NCBI RefSeq assembly: GCF_025766255.1
Contig: NW_026516703.1
Span: 248,001-312,000 of the forward strand
From: Zychaea mexicana
Lineage: Eukaryota; Mucoromycota; Mucoromycetes; Mucorales; Lichtheimiaceae
Direction of reading: 5' to 3'
DNA: 64,000 bases
In this document: positions 1-10,945 of the stretch, one piece after another
How the letters are laid out: each line of letters begins with the position of its first letter
Position numbering within the stretch: position 1 is the first letter of the stretch
The notes under the pieces: model-generated
What the model saw: the letters and a program-made list of their open reading frames with translations, nothing else
What the model was told of the DNA's origin: nothing
Database searches by the model: none
Program-made: the position numbers and the translations under genes

Positions 1-20
1 TAATCACTGTTCAATTACAG

Positions 21-2025
21 TGGCAACTAGACGATGCGCACAGCTTTAGAGAACACTTAGATAGCGAAGAAGATGCTGTCCACTGGGTAAGTGACATTTA
101 TCATCATGGGTATATCTCTTTCTTCTTCATATTACTTGTTCTTATCCGCATTTGAACTATATCCAGCGTGTAGAACCAATTGGTTATGATGCTAAAGGAA
201 GCTCGTTTTGGCTTTTTGATGGTAAGTGAATGGTATTATGTGATGCACGCAATGTACTATTTGATCTGTTTTCACTGACAACAACAAAAAACTACATACA
301 CATTAGACAATCGATTATATAAAGAAACCCCCGAACCAAAACGTAAAAAGTCCCAAAAGAAGAACGCACGGAAACCGCGTCCTAGACCTAAAGGCACTCG
401 ACGCAGTTCACGACATAGCTCCGCTAAAGCTGATGAGGCAGAAGAGGAAGAAGAGGAAATAGAAAACTGGGTACCATGGAAGCTGGTAAGTTTTGTATAT
501 AAGCTACTAGTGCAATTGATAAAAAGGCATGAATTCGCAAGTTTTGCTCAATGGGAATTGTGATAGGTTTGTCTGACCAAACATGATTGGAACAAATTCC
601 CCCAAAAATACGAAAATAGCAACAATCTTGACGAACAACGCTTTTATGACTTGCTCGTCAACGACGTACTACCTAAAGTGGTACCCGTCATGCGGGAACA
701 CGAAGATGAACTGAAGAAGAAGGAGGCTCTTGCCAATAGAAAGCGCAGTTCTCGGATCATGTACAAGGAGTTGGCAGCTTTAGAGCAGGAACAGCAAGTA
801 GCGAAAGTACTACAGGGAGAAGCCTCTCGAAAGTCGTCCAGACGTGAAGAGATGGCACGTAAGCGGGAAGAAGAACTGAAAGTTAAAGAAGCAAAGGCTA
901 GAGAAGACCGAGTCAAGGACCGAGAGCGGCGTCTGGAACAGCGTGAACATGCTCAAGAGGAAGCTGAGCGACGCAAAGCACTGGCAGAAAGCAAGGCTGC
1001 GGCAAAGAAAGCTCCTGGTGGAAAGAAGCGTGGTCGCAAACCAAAGAATAAGAAGGTCGAGGAAGAAGATGCTTGGTCATTTGACTGTGTATGTGGTGTA
1101 TCTGGCCATAATATCGTAAGTGCAGTCCACTATCATGTCTGCTTTCATCAGATCCACTCCTGTTCATGGCTCACTAAGTTGTGCATTGGCAAAATACAAT
1201 ATTTAGGATGACGGAAGCCCAATGATTGCGTGTGAACGCTGTGGCACTTGGCAGCATATTGAATGTCTGCAGAAGGCTAGACAGATTCCGGAGGATGAAG
1301 AGGCGCTCAACAAAGCTGTCTTCTTTTGCCGGCCTTGTCAAGAAAAGGAATCGCAAGAAGTGAATGTTGATGGGTTTGAGGATGACGGAGCACCACAGAA
1401 CGTGGAGCTCAAAAGAACAAAGATCGAGCACGTACCCACATCAAGTGTTCCTGTATCTTCACGGCCACCTGCTACAACAAACTTCAACGGCCACATCCTG
1501 CCGCTCCAAGCAGCTCCATCGCCAGCGATGCAACCCTGGACGCAACGGCCACCACCCCCTCCAACAGCCACAGCAGCTTCAACTAATTCCGAGCGGCGTC
1601 CATCGCCCGTGTTTCCTATATTGAAACCCATGTTGCCTTCAAATTTTGCGAATGGTAACGGACGTCCTCCAGTGCTCCCACCTCTACTGCCTCAAGTATC
1701 CCATAGTATGTACCCGCAAAGCATTCGTCCGGCACCGCCGCCTCAGGTGCATCAGCCGCAGCCACCATCTCAGCCACGACCCCTTCCGCAGATACAGCCA
1801 CACCCACAGAACCAGCATCAATATCCACAGTCGCAGCATTCACATCAGCAGCACTCTCAGCCACAGCAGTCGCAGCACCCATCAGCGCAACAGCAACAAC
1901 GACAGTATACACATTTACCATCACCACAGCAGCAGCAGCAGCAACCACAACCTCAACCACAACCTCAAACAGGTGCTAATGGCTATCATGGTGCAAACCC
2001 TCATCATCATCAAGTCGGCAACTAG
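21..2025 (+). CDS. CECR2-like PHD-finger chromatin protein (5' end outside window)
   Basis: Five exons are visible: about 21-86, 167-221, 307-485, 567-1115 and 1207-2025. The gene enters from the left, so the N-terminus is missing. Exons 2-4 carry a WHIM-type signature (PIGYDAKGSSFWLFDDNRLY, then a basic linker, then WVPWKLVCLTKHDW) that resembles CECR2 and other DDT/WHIM subunits of ISWI-type remodellers. A long charged coiled coil follows, with a basic patch GGKKRGRKPKNKK. The last two exons form a PHD zinc finger (CVCG, then IACERCGTWQHIEC, then CRPC) that would read histone H3 tails. The C-terminus is Pro/Gln/His-rich low complexity. Human CECR2 has a bromodomain where this protein has a PHD finger. 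Nuclear chromatin role is inferred. A polyadenylation-like AATAAA lies near 2171. Confidence 0.8.
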
Positions 2026-2401
2026 GACCACTAATAAGCTGTTTGGCTGCATGCTACCGTTACCAACCTACACTATGTAAATACGTCCCAGGATTATTGA
2101 AAGTTCTCTGTAATTGCTCCACTCCCTTTAATTTAATACTATTGAACCAACATACAAATAGACAAACTATAATAAAACATACAAGCACTGTAGCCTTGAT
2201 GAATGGTTGGTCAGAGACATGACAGGAAAGCACGATCGTTCCAGAGTGAAATGATACAATTGCATGTTTTATTATGAGAAAGGGAAAGAAAAAGTATTCT
2301 AGAAGTTAGTGCTCCAGCGAAAATGGACAAGTGTGCGTGTGTGTGTGTTTGTATGGATCCCAATAAGCGTTATAACATAGATGATAAAAATACACTTTTT
2401 T

Positions 2402-3723
2402 TTAGTCATGGAGGCCGATTCTCTTTTCAGCCTGGGAGATAGGGTCCTCCTCAGACTTCTTCCAGAGCTCTTCAAGGTCGGAGGTGCCCGAGGTAAAAGC
2501 ACCGGACCAGAACTTGGCGAATTCACCAGACAAGATGTCCTGGTGCAAAACCTTTTCGAACTTGGCGCGCATAGCAGTGCCGTCGTTTGCCATGGTACCA
2601 CGGAGCTGACCGAACTGGGAAGTGGGCGAGTGGAACTTGAGCTGACGGAAGAAGCCGACAGTGGCAGCACGCTCAAAGACTTCAGAGGGCTCCTTGGAGA
2701 GGTACATGTCGTGCAAGATAGCTTCATCAGAGAAACCAGCGGCCTTGAGGGTGTTGAAGGCTTCGCGGAAGCAGCTGTTTATTCAAATAGATTGTTAGTT
2801 GACTCTTTTCATATATGATACTCGTTATGCCGCCCGCCCCCCGTGAGAAAAGCTCACATCCCTACTCGCTCCCCTTTTTCCCAAGCATATATTACTTACG
2901 TGTTGATAGCGGGCCAGAGTGCCTGCTCGGCAAAGAGATCGATACCAGCTTCTTCACGGCACGAGGACTCTACTGCACCGCCCAAGGTAGCACCAATTGC
3001 GCGAGCAACGGAAAGGACGATAGGCAATGCGTTGCTATTGGGATCCTTCTCGACAGAGACAAAGCAAGGGTAGGGCTCCTTGGCAACATAGCGGTCACGG
3101 ACACCAGGGCCAATCATGCGTGGGGCAGCCATGACAACGCTCATGGTGGGAGGGATATCCAAAAGATCAAAGGCAACGGCGTAACCAGAGGCGACAACAA
3201 GGGTGGCGTTGTCTGCAAGGTTATCCTTGATTTGCTCCTTCCAGACCTGGTGCTGGACCTCATCGGGAATAAGAAGGAAGATGACTTCAGCGTCCTTGAC
3301 GGACTCGCTGATGCTCTTGACCGTGAATCCGGCCTCGACAGCTCTGGGCTTGTATTCCTGTTACGTATATGAAAATGCATTTTGGGTGGGTGAGTATATA
3401 GCCTCCCGTTCACATTGTTCTTATCGCTCTATGCATATTAATGAAACCCCTCCTCTGCCACGAGTACTTACGTCGTCACGGTTGCCGATGGTGATATTCT
3501 TGACACCAGAGTCGCGCAAGTTCTGTGCTTGAGCAGAGCCTATATGATGATCATGAGGAAGTATGAGATAAAAGGGAATCTACACAGCAATAGCAACTTC
3601 ACCCATCGTTTATGGCGAGCAAGACTATACCATACCTTGGTTGCCGAAACCAACAAAGGTTACGCGCTTGTTCTGGATGATGGAGAGATCAGCTTCCGAA
3701 TCTTTGTAAACCTTGACAGCCAT
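2402..3723 (-). CDS. Ketol-acid reductoisomerase-like (KARI-like) NAD(P)-binding protein
   Basis: Four exons on the minus strand (3636-3723, 3472-3539, 2900-3357, 2402-2774) encode 328 residues, the length of bacterial class I KARI. It begins MAVKVYKDSEADLSIIQ with a Rossmann nucleotide motif GFGNQGSAQAQNLRDSG. It aligns through the KARI knotted domain, including IDLFAEQ, which keeps the metal-binding Asp and Glu. However, the catalytic His of the usual AHGF/SHGF motif is Ser (ASGYAVAF), the Lys of APK is Arg (APRMIGPGVR), and the second Glu pair (FECLHEL in bacteria) is not recognisable. There is no mitochondrial presequence, unlike fungal Ilv5 (about 400 residues). It is therefore probably a KARI-family paralogue with another substrate rather than the valine/isoleucine enzyme. 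Introns show that it is a resident fungal gene. Codon choice is strongly biased, suggesting good expression. Confidence 0.8.
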
Positions 3724-3795
3724 TTTTGTTGTTGATGCAGAGAACGAGTTAAGAAGATTTAATGATGAGCAGGAGCATGTTGGCGTTCGACGCCG

Positions 3796-3803
3796 TTTAT
3801 ATA
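3796..3803 (-). promoter_or_regulatory. TATA box of the KARI-like gene
   Basis: The minus strand reads TATATAAA about 75 bp upstream of the start codon at 3723, a plausible TATA element for this gene. Confidence 0.5.
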
Positions 3804-3849
3804 CACTGAGCCCTGAAGATTCCCGCGATCCTTGTCATCCTCGAACACG

Positions 3850-4470
3850 CGCTTCCTATTGCGTTTTTTTTCTCATGGGCATGAAATTTCCCTTAATGTT
3901 CCGACAAATCCGCACTGAAGAGCCTGTGCTAACCGCTCCTTCTCTTCCACACATCCCTAACCCCCCATCCCCCCCTTTCTTGTTGACACTCTCGAGATAA
4001 TTGATTACAGTTGCTCATTCATCCGTATATAAAAGTTCCGTGCATTCGGAGACCCAACAACTACTAACATACAGCGGCTGCAAGAGACTGCTTTGTAAAC
4101 ACTGCCTTTTTTCTTCTCTCTCACACACTAAAAATCGGAACTTGACAAAGCAATTCATGCAATGTGCGCTTGTTTGATGCAAGCAATATGTCATACCAGT
4201 TTCTTCACATAGGGGATCTGCTATATAAGATACGTGGTCCCTGGGATTGTTGTTTAGCGGTTACATAATTGCAATATATGGGGCACATCCTTGTGTTCCA
4301 TATGAAAAGAGCTTTACCATCGCCTTTAGTACAATAAAGCTCGGATCGCCATCGTAAAATAAAAAAAAAATTGGGCACTTTAAAGTTTTAGGTTTAGAGT
4401 CGTATAGAAAAAGAGGGGCAACAGCAGGAGCGCTTTCTTGTATTTGTCCCTATTCCCCGAAAAACCTTCA
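3850..4470. other. Gene-poor stretch with promoter-like motifs but no supported ORF
   Basis: The plus strand has TATATAAAAG at about 4026-4035. It is followed 35 bp later by a textbook branch site plus acceptor (CTACTAACATACAG, near 4060-4074), then a pyrimidine tract. No reading frame follows. It could be a non-coding transcript or a decayed gene start. Confidence 0.25.
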
Positions 4471-4471
4471 A

Positions 4472-4783
4472 TCAAATCGCCTTCACCAAATGCAGTGTAC
4501 GCCCATTCTTATCCAGGTCATCTTGGCTGTCATTAAACGAGGCAAGGTAGGGCGGTTCCGCGGACACCTATACAATCATCAACGGATTTATCAATCATCA
4601 ATCTATTTATGAAAAGAAGGTTTTAAAAGGAAAGCCGATGGAAAATGCGGTAACACCTGACGAAGTATGTAACATACTTACATATTTGGAACAGCGAGCT
4701 TTATAACATATACCCCCACGACTATTTACATCCCAGACAGAGCAGTTGATTCCAAAAAGTGGAGGGCCTTGGGCTTCAAAAAC
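4472..4783 (-). pseudogene. Possible two-exon gene fragment, unrecognised
   Basis: On the minus strand a frame from about 4783 reads through GPPLFGINCSVWDVNSRGG to a donor (TAT|GTAAGT at 4682). It resumes after an acceptor at 4567 and ends at 4472 with NGRTLHLVKAI. Phase is kept across the junction. No start codon or further upstream exon could be defined, so this is either a decayed gene or the 3' end of something undetected. No family recognised. Confidence 0.25.
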
Positions 4784-5719
4784 CTATTGATATTGAACAA
4801 CTTTTCTCCCAAAGTCATCCCAAAGAAACTGTAATGCAGCCGCCACAAAAAATCCGCCTGATTTGCCGCAAATAATCCGCCTCAAATCTGCACCTCGATC
4901 CGCTCAAGATCCACCCCACCTTGACGTCAAACTTTTTGCCAGAACCCCGGAATCTTCCGGTCGGTTAACAATAAACCCATTTATGGTTATCATGTGGATT
5001 CAGCTGTTACATTTGGTACATGCCAATAATAAATTGCCTGCTTGACTTTTTTTGGTGAGATAAAACTTTGATAAATATGGTTTGGCACTGGTCTTTTTGC
5101 TATTACATGGCATTACATAATTTTTTTGTGCGAGTCTACTTTTATGAATTACGGATACCATCATTCGTCTGGGTTTTTGTTTATATGCAATACTTTACAA
5201 AGCTGGCAACGTCGATCCTCCTTCAAGCTTCATTGAGCACTCACATGATATACTAGTCGAAACACTTGTTCTCGACCTAAAATACGTTTTTGATGATTTA
5301 GCATATCCTATCACTTTCTAATAAATGTGCTGCAAGAGTCTGTTGGCGACAATTGATTCAACGCATCTATTGTCCATCCTTGAGTAGTTTTCAATGACCA
5401 AGAATGTATTATTCGGCAAACCACCAAGTGCAACGTGCTAAAAGTAACATAAAGCTTTTGCTATCAATCATTAAGCATCCATACAGTCTGAACTCTTTTC
5501 TGTATTGCTGTGGCTAATTATCATGATACAGGCCAAGTTTATTATGTTGATAATGACGACGATGCTCAAGACGAACAAACAACGTAGGATATCAACCAAG
5601 CAGCCCATTGACTTCTGTCATCAATGTCAAAGCTCCGTATGTATCATCAAGAGCAACATTAGCACACCAGGCATTATTCATTTCATCCGGACAGACATTC
5701 ATGAAAAACTACCTCACTA

Positions 5720-5995
5720 AAATCGACTTTGTAATCTGCTCTGGACCAACCACATTAATACATTGTGCCAGGATACTGTCTGGATGCAATGTGGCATGAG
5801 TACTTCATGCTGTTTGAGCAACACACCGAGTTTTATTTAGCTTGGCGCAGTCCGACATCGTCCACAGAGCTTAACATATAAGATGTTGCGTATGTTGTTG
5901 TTCAGAATTTTCGTAGCAACACACTTGTAATGCATTGTCGCATTACCACTGAACTGACAGATGAAAATCGAAGGCTCTACATACATAGTTCTTGT
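5720..5995. repeat. Dispersed diverged repeat, copy 1
   Basis: Shares ordered blocks with 12020-12225: GGATACTGT followed by GGATGCAATGT; a TTGTCGCATTAC block; and GACAGAT followed by AAGGCTCT. Divergence and indels are substantial, as expected for an old mobile-element relic. Confidence 0.55.
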
Positions 5996-6938
5996 CAATT
6001 ACATACAGGCGAAAGCGTGGCAATATCCACCTTTACTTCCGCATCAGAGTGAGTACCACGCCGCTTAAAAAGCTTCTAACAAATGTGCTCGCCAATCTGT
6101 CACCAAGTAGATTTGACTTCAGTATAATTACATCTTGGGTTGCCGTAGAGATGTTTTAGTAAAATACAATGACTGTTTCTCATAGTACTCATAGAAGTGT
6201 AACAACTTACACGAATTACCTTTTTGTTTCAAGAGATATCTTCTGTCTGCTCGCATGACAAGCTGATAGACTCAAGTTTGTACTTGTGTTCAAATTTGCC
6301 TTGATAGCCACCGATGATCTTCATTTTCATCAGCAGGAACTTCGCCAGAACGATGAACCAAGCCAGCAAGAAACGTTTAGAATATCTGAATACAATCTAA
6401 CTTACGCGTTTCTGATATACTTGGTTGTCTCTGATGTTTGAATAATCTTGACTGTGGAATTGCTGCCTACTGCTCGTAATGTCTTCAAGTATTGAGCCTT
6501 TCAGCACGTTGCTCTTCAGCTTCAGAATCTCCCCCAAAACTTCCTAATATTACTATGGTCAAAGAGCTATAAAGCTATTACTTTGTTTCGCCTGCTCATT
6601 AAAATAAAGTGGCTCTACAACTAACGCGCTTCTGCAGAAGTTCAGAATCTATTTTCGCTGTTTGCTGTTTCCCACTTTGCGCAATCGTCCCGATGGCAAT
6701 CTTCATCTCTCCTTCACCGGTTTTTTTGCTAGCGTACTATTTGTAGTTTTGAACGAAATCGGTGAGGGAATCTTTATACCTAGTACTTTTTCAAACTATT
6801 TGAGTTTGGTAAAAAGATTTTGCCATGGTGCTTGTTTCCTGGCAAAGCCTTAAAACAAGTTAGTTGCCGCGGAAGAGTTCTTAGCGTGTGGGGTGTTTTT
6901 ACTCGGTGAATTGTTGGTATCTGTCATGAACAACACGA

Positions 6939-7003
6939 CGGGCAGGATTCGTAGTGACAGCGGGCAGGATTCGTAGTGGCAGCGGGCAGGATTCGAGTGG
7001 CAG
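6939..7003. repeat. 22-bp tandem repeat, three units
   Basis: Three head-to-tail units based on CGGGCAGGATTCGTAGTGGC+AG. The third unit lacks one base. Multiplied minisatellite in non-coding DNA. Confidence 0.85.
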
Positions 7004-7570
7004 CGCGCACGTGTAGCATAGGCTATCCTTTGAATATAGTCAGGACGGGATTTTGCAGCGTGGAGAATATGACCGTTTGCAGACAAAAAATGCATACCAG
7101 TAATCTCTGGCTTGCCAGATATGTACAAGAATTGAGCGATCGTGCGAACCAGATGTTGACCCGTTAATTCTGGTCCAGGCACTCCAGGCTTGCTATGTAG
7201 CAATAGATAACAGTCCTCCAGTGGGACCAGTTTCGAACAGTGATGCGGCTGTTCGTTTGACTAGTCATCCGACGGGTCGCTCGAGTGTAAAGTCTAGTTC
7301 GGTCGGTCATTGTTAGAGAGATACCAAAAAGCGCAGCTAGATGGATTTTTGTAGCAAATGTGGAACTATTGACAATGGCATTCCTATAAATTGAAAAAAA
7401 ACCGCACGCTATTATTATACGCGACTTCTTGATACGTGGGCACTTCAAAATTTGAATTCCATCTTCTTTGACCAGATAAAAATAAATCTACGGAAAAGTC
7501 TTTCATGCAAAGGCAACATTGGGCAGCATCATAATAGATAAAGATAAGCAGCAACACCACGGGAAAAAAA

Positions 7571-7599
7571 TCCGCGCAATCCGCGCAATCCGCGCAATC
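7571..7599. repeat. 9-bp tandem repeat (CCGCGCAAT)x3
   Basis: Three exact CCGCGCAAT units followed by a degenerate fourth. Confidence 0.85.
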
Positions 7600-7784
7600 C
7601 TCGCGAACTTTCTTTTGAACTCAGTGTAGTATCCCCAATACCTATTTAGTATTTTGGTGTAACCATCAGTGGTCAACGAGCAGACACAATAAAATCATAC
7701 CCATTACTATAATTATAGGTAAAAAAAGAAATGTATTTATAGGGGATATGCATCTACAGGCATGTACCTTAGCAAAGGACACAT

Positions 7785-8450
7785 TTAACGACTACTAGGT
7801 GCATATCCTGAGTTTTTACGCTTTCTAGTAGTACGTGGCTGTTGCTGCTGAGTCGACAAGGATGATGAAGGAGACGGGTCGGGAACGGAGAAGGGAGAGG
7901 CAGTCGAGGTAGAAGGAGTATCGGCAGTGGTAATGGCAGTGGTAGGGAGGGCGAAGGAAGTGGAGGGCGAGGACGAGGACGCGACAGCAACGTGACTGAA
8001 TAAGCAGACAGTACGTTAAAAACTAATATAAAAATCATAGCATCAAAACGAAGATAATTACCTCTCTTGAGTCGCTCTGGTACATGAAACGAAGGGCGGA
8101 TCCCAGGTAGTACCGACAATCACACGTGTACAGTATTGAATTCTGAACGCAGAAGCAGTACTAACATTTCTTGCATAAGCTCACACGGTGATAAATGTCT
8201 AAGAATGTCGGGTTTCTCTTGTTGTGCGTTGATGATGTAAATGTCAGCGATAAGTCCGCGTTCAATTGTGCTAAAGTCTACTGGCGCCAAAGGGTGTGAA
8301 ACAGATGATCACTTGCTAAGTTCTATCGACATTTCGAGTGTGCAAATGTGCTTGTTTATGCTTGTTTGCAAACGCCTCGAGCGACAAGTAGGTGACTTAC
8401 AACAAGTAAGAACGGTACAATTCAAGCAACAGCAGAGAGACGTCTGCCAT
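7785..8450 (-). CDS. Putative small orphan protein, four exons
   Basis: Not recognised. On the minus strand an ATG at 8450 opens MADVSLLLLELYRSYL. Four exons with compatible phases (8401-8450, 8124-8270, 8062-8076, 7785-7995) give about 140 residues. The middle exon is a compact helical-looking segment (IADIYIINAQQEKPDILRHL, then CELMQEMLVLLLRSEF). The last exon is Ser/Thr/Pro-rich and ends in a basic QQQQPRTTRKRKNSGYAPSSR-like tail, which could be a nuclear signal. Splice sites are acceptable, but the 15-bp third exon and the 47-bp intron are weak points. Intron 1 overlaps a segment resembling 12.34-12.44 kb, so repeat-derived sequence may be involved. Confidence 0.35.
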
Positions 8451-9684
8451 TGACAGAAGAAGGATAATACACGAAGAAATAAAGACTGCATGTAAAAAGG
8501 AAGTAAGAAACGAGTGTAGAATGATATATCGCTCAATACCAACCTTTTCGTTTTACCCACTACTGTAGACAACGCATGAAACTTCCATACCGCTTACTTT
8601 CTTGTTGTTGAAAAAACTCCGTTTAAGAGTTACTGTACCAACAGCGTGTGTGCCTTATTTGCATCTAAGTTGACTATAAGTCTGCTTACTAACGGTTATT
8701 ATTGCATATCTGAATAATGGAAACGATTCAGGTGTATAGCCAGGATATAGTGTGCAATCATAATATAGCTGAATGCTTGGATCATTCCGCAAATCTGGAA
8801 GCCAGCATCCTCGACCTCTTATTTTCTAGTACAGCTTGTACATGTATGTTAGCAGGTAAGAAAGCAGTGTTGGTAACAGATTTCTACTAATGAAAACAAT
8901 AAACTTAAGGCTGCTGACGTATGGTACTTCTCTAAGTATGCAAGTCTCACGACCTGCAGACCATATAAAAAGTAACGATTTTAGCCGTGGATAAGAGTAT
9001 AGACAAACATGAGTTACTGTCAGAAGTTGATGATAGACACATACAGCTTGCGTTATTAGGCTTCTTTTACCCGGGTATAATGTTCTATCGCGCTGGTATC
9101 ATACGTGCTTTCCGTATACTAAGCTTTCTGTGTGGTCGGTCGAAACATAACCTATTGAACATTCGATTTGTCAATGGTGAATATAAAACCTGGAAAAATA
9201 AAAGTATTCGAAACATAAAGCTCGCCGTATAGATGCAGTGTTAGGAAGCTAGAAAATGCTTTTCACATAGCAAAACAACTAGAAAGATGCTACTGATGGT
9301 AAAGCTGGTGAACGCACCGCTTTTTTTGTGGACGTAACATCCTGTAGACCGCTACATAACCTTGTCTTTCTTTCAGACGTGTAATCACCCCTTTGGGCAC
9401 AGACAAAGAAATTCTCTCTTACTTGCCCCACACCACCATTAGCACCAGCACATTCACCCCCTTTTGCTGTACTTATTAATAGCTATAACAAAGAGTACTT
9501 GATGGTAGGTAACTGCACGGTCCTAGCTAATGGGTGATATTGGCCGATATTTGCATATATTCAGGGGTGTTTTTGAATTGAGCTGCCGGTTGGCTCGGTG
9601 ACCGGACATTGAACCTACAAAACTTATTTTTCACCGCCCAGTCATTCGAACCCACACACACTTCCTTTTCCCCTCCAACACAAA
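8451..9684. other. Intergenic, no supported gene
   Basis: AT-rich sequence with only short random frames. The last 100 bp is the presumptive promoter and 5' leader of the Tra2-like gene. Confidence 0.5.
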
Positions 9685-10945
9685 ATGAGTGAAGTTGAAA
9701 ACAGTGGTAAGAGAACAAAAGAAAGATGATAGTGTAGCGTGATTATGATAGTGATCCGACAAACTAAGTATTTTTGCTTTGTTCTTCAAGGTGAGCAACG
9801 CTTTTCAGATGACAGAGCACGAAGCCCGCGCAGCCGCTCTCGGTCGCGGTCCCCTGTGCGTCATACCGAAAGCCGATACCGTAGTCGTTCACGATCCAGA
9901 GAACCTTCGTAAGCAGTTGTTTTTTGATTTCTGCAGATGATTGAACAGTGATCGAATAATCAAAGTGTTTTGTGTGCATGTCTGTTTATGCTGGCTCTAA
10001 TGTCTTTTTCCTTCTTTTCATTGTCAATCAGGCGCAGCAGTGAGGACCTAAATCCTGGTGACAATCTTTTCATCACTGGTCTCACATTGAGAACAAACAG
10101 TGCCGATCTTGAGGAACTCTTTAGCAAGTACGGCAAGGTAATAATCTGCAAAAAAAGTAACGTGATGCTATTATGTCAAGTTTCTGAAACTCACTCTTTC
10201 AAACTTATATTAGATCCAAAAAGCTGAAGTGATGTATGATCCTCACTCCCGCGAGTCGCGTGGCTTTGGCTTTATCCGCATGGCTTCATCCGATGATGCA
10301 GATAGAGCGATCAGCAGTATCAATGGCACTGAACTCGACGGTCGTCTTGTCACTGTTGAAAAGGTACATTTTGCAGCCCTCTCCTCAAAATAATGATAAG
10401 AGAGACAAGACAAAGAATTGCAACTATTGTTTGATTAAACTCGTCTGTGTTGAAATTGTATAGGCCAGACGATCGCGACCGCGTACACCCACTCCTGGTC
10501 GTTACTACGGTCCTCCTAAACGCGGTGGTGGCGGACGTAAGTATTGGAAAAAGTTTTTTTTATTAAGGGATATGTCCGTCCTGTGTTAGACGCTATCAGA
10601 CAACAGCTGTGATTGCTCATGGTTCGTCGCTGTATCGCCTCGAATTCAGCGCGGTTTGTAGACCGTTTTGGACCTCGTTCTTACTATGATCATCCTCGTT
10701 ATGAAGCTAGACCACCCCGTGGCGGTGATCCAAGATATGATCGTTACTATGACCGATCGTACATGGATCGTTATGATCCCCCAAGATATGACCGAGGATT
10801 CGAGCGTGACCGTTTTGATCGTGGCTATGACCGAGGTTATGATCGTGGTTACGACCGTGGCTACGACCGTTATGATCGTTATGACCGTCGTCCTCCCCCG
10901 CCAAGATACGACCCTTACCCACCTCGCCCCAGATCACCTTATTAG
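9685..10945 (+). CDS. Tra2-like RRM splicing regulator with DRGYD-repeat tail
   Basis: Six exons (9685-9706, 9791-9908, 10032-10137, 10214-10363, 10464-10536, 10650-10945) with consistent phases give 254 residues. The N-terminus is a short Arg/Ser domain (SPRSRSRSRSPVRH). A single RRM follows, with RNP2-like NLFITGL and RNP1-like SRGFGFIRM. Directly after the RRM comes RPRTPTPGRYYGPPKR, which closely matches the conserved linker of Tra2 proteins (RPHTPTPG). The C-terminus is not RS-rich but a run of DRGYD/DRYD repeats ending in Pro/Arg. It is expected to act in the nucleus, binding exonic enhancers to promote splicing. The small N-terminal exon follows from the ATG at 9685; no other start fits. 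Confidence 0.85.

Larger units (their letters stand above)
4790..7780. other. AT-rich intergenic region with decayed repeats
   Basis: No convincing gene was found. The segment at 5720-5990 is a diverged copy of a repeat also present at about 12020-12220. A minus-strand frame around 6850-7203 (containing GVPGPELTGQHLVRTIAQF) looks protein-like but has no clear start or neighbouring exons. Short tandem repeats occur at 6939-7003 and 7571-7599. Confidence 0.5.

Noticed and set aside
2402..3723. Bacterial contamination as an explanation of the KARI-like gene
   Set aside because: Three introns with proper splice sites and flanking fungal genes on the same contig show that it is a resident gene.
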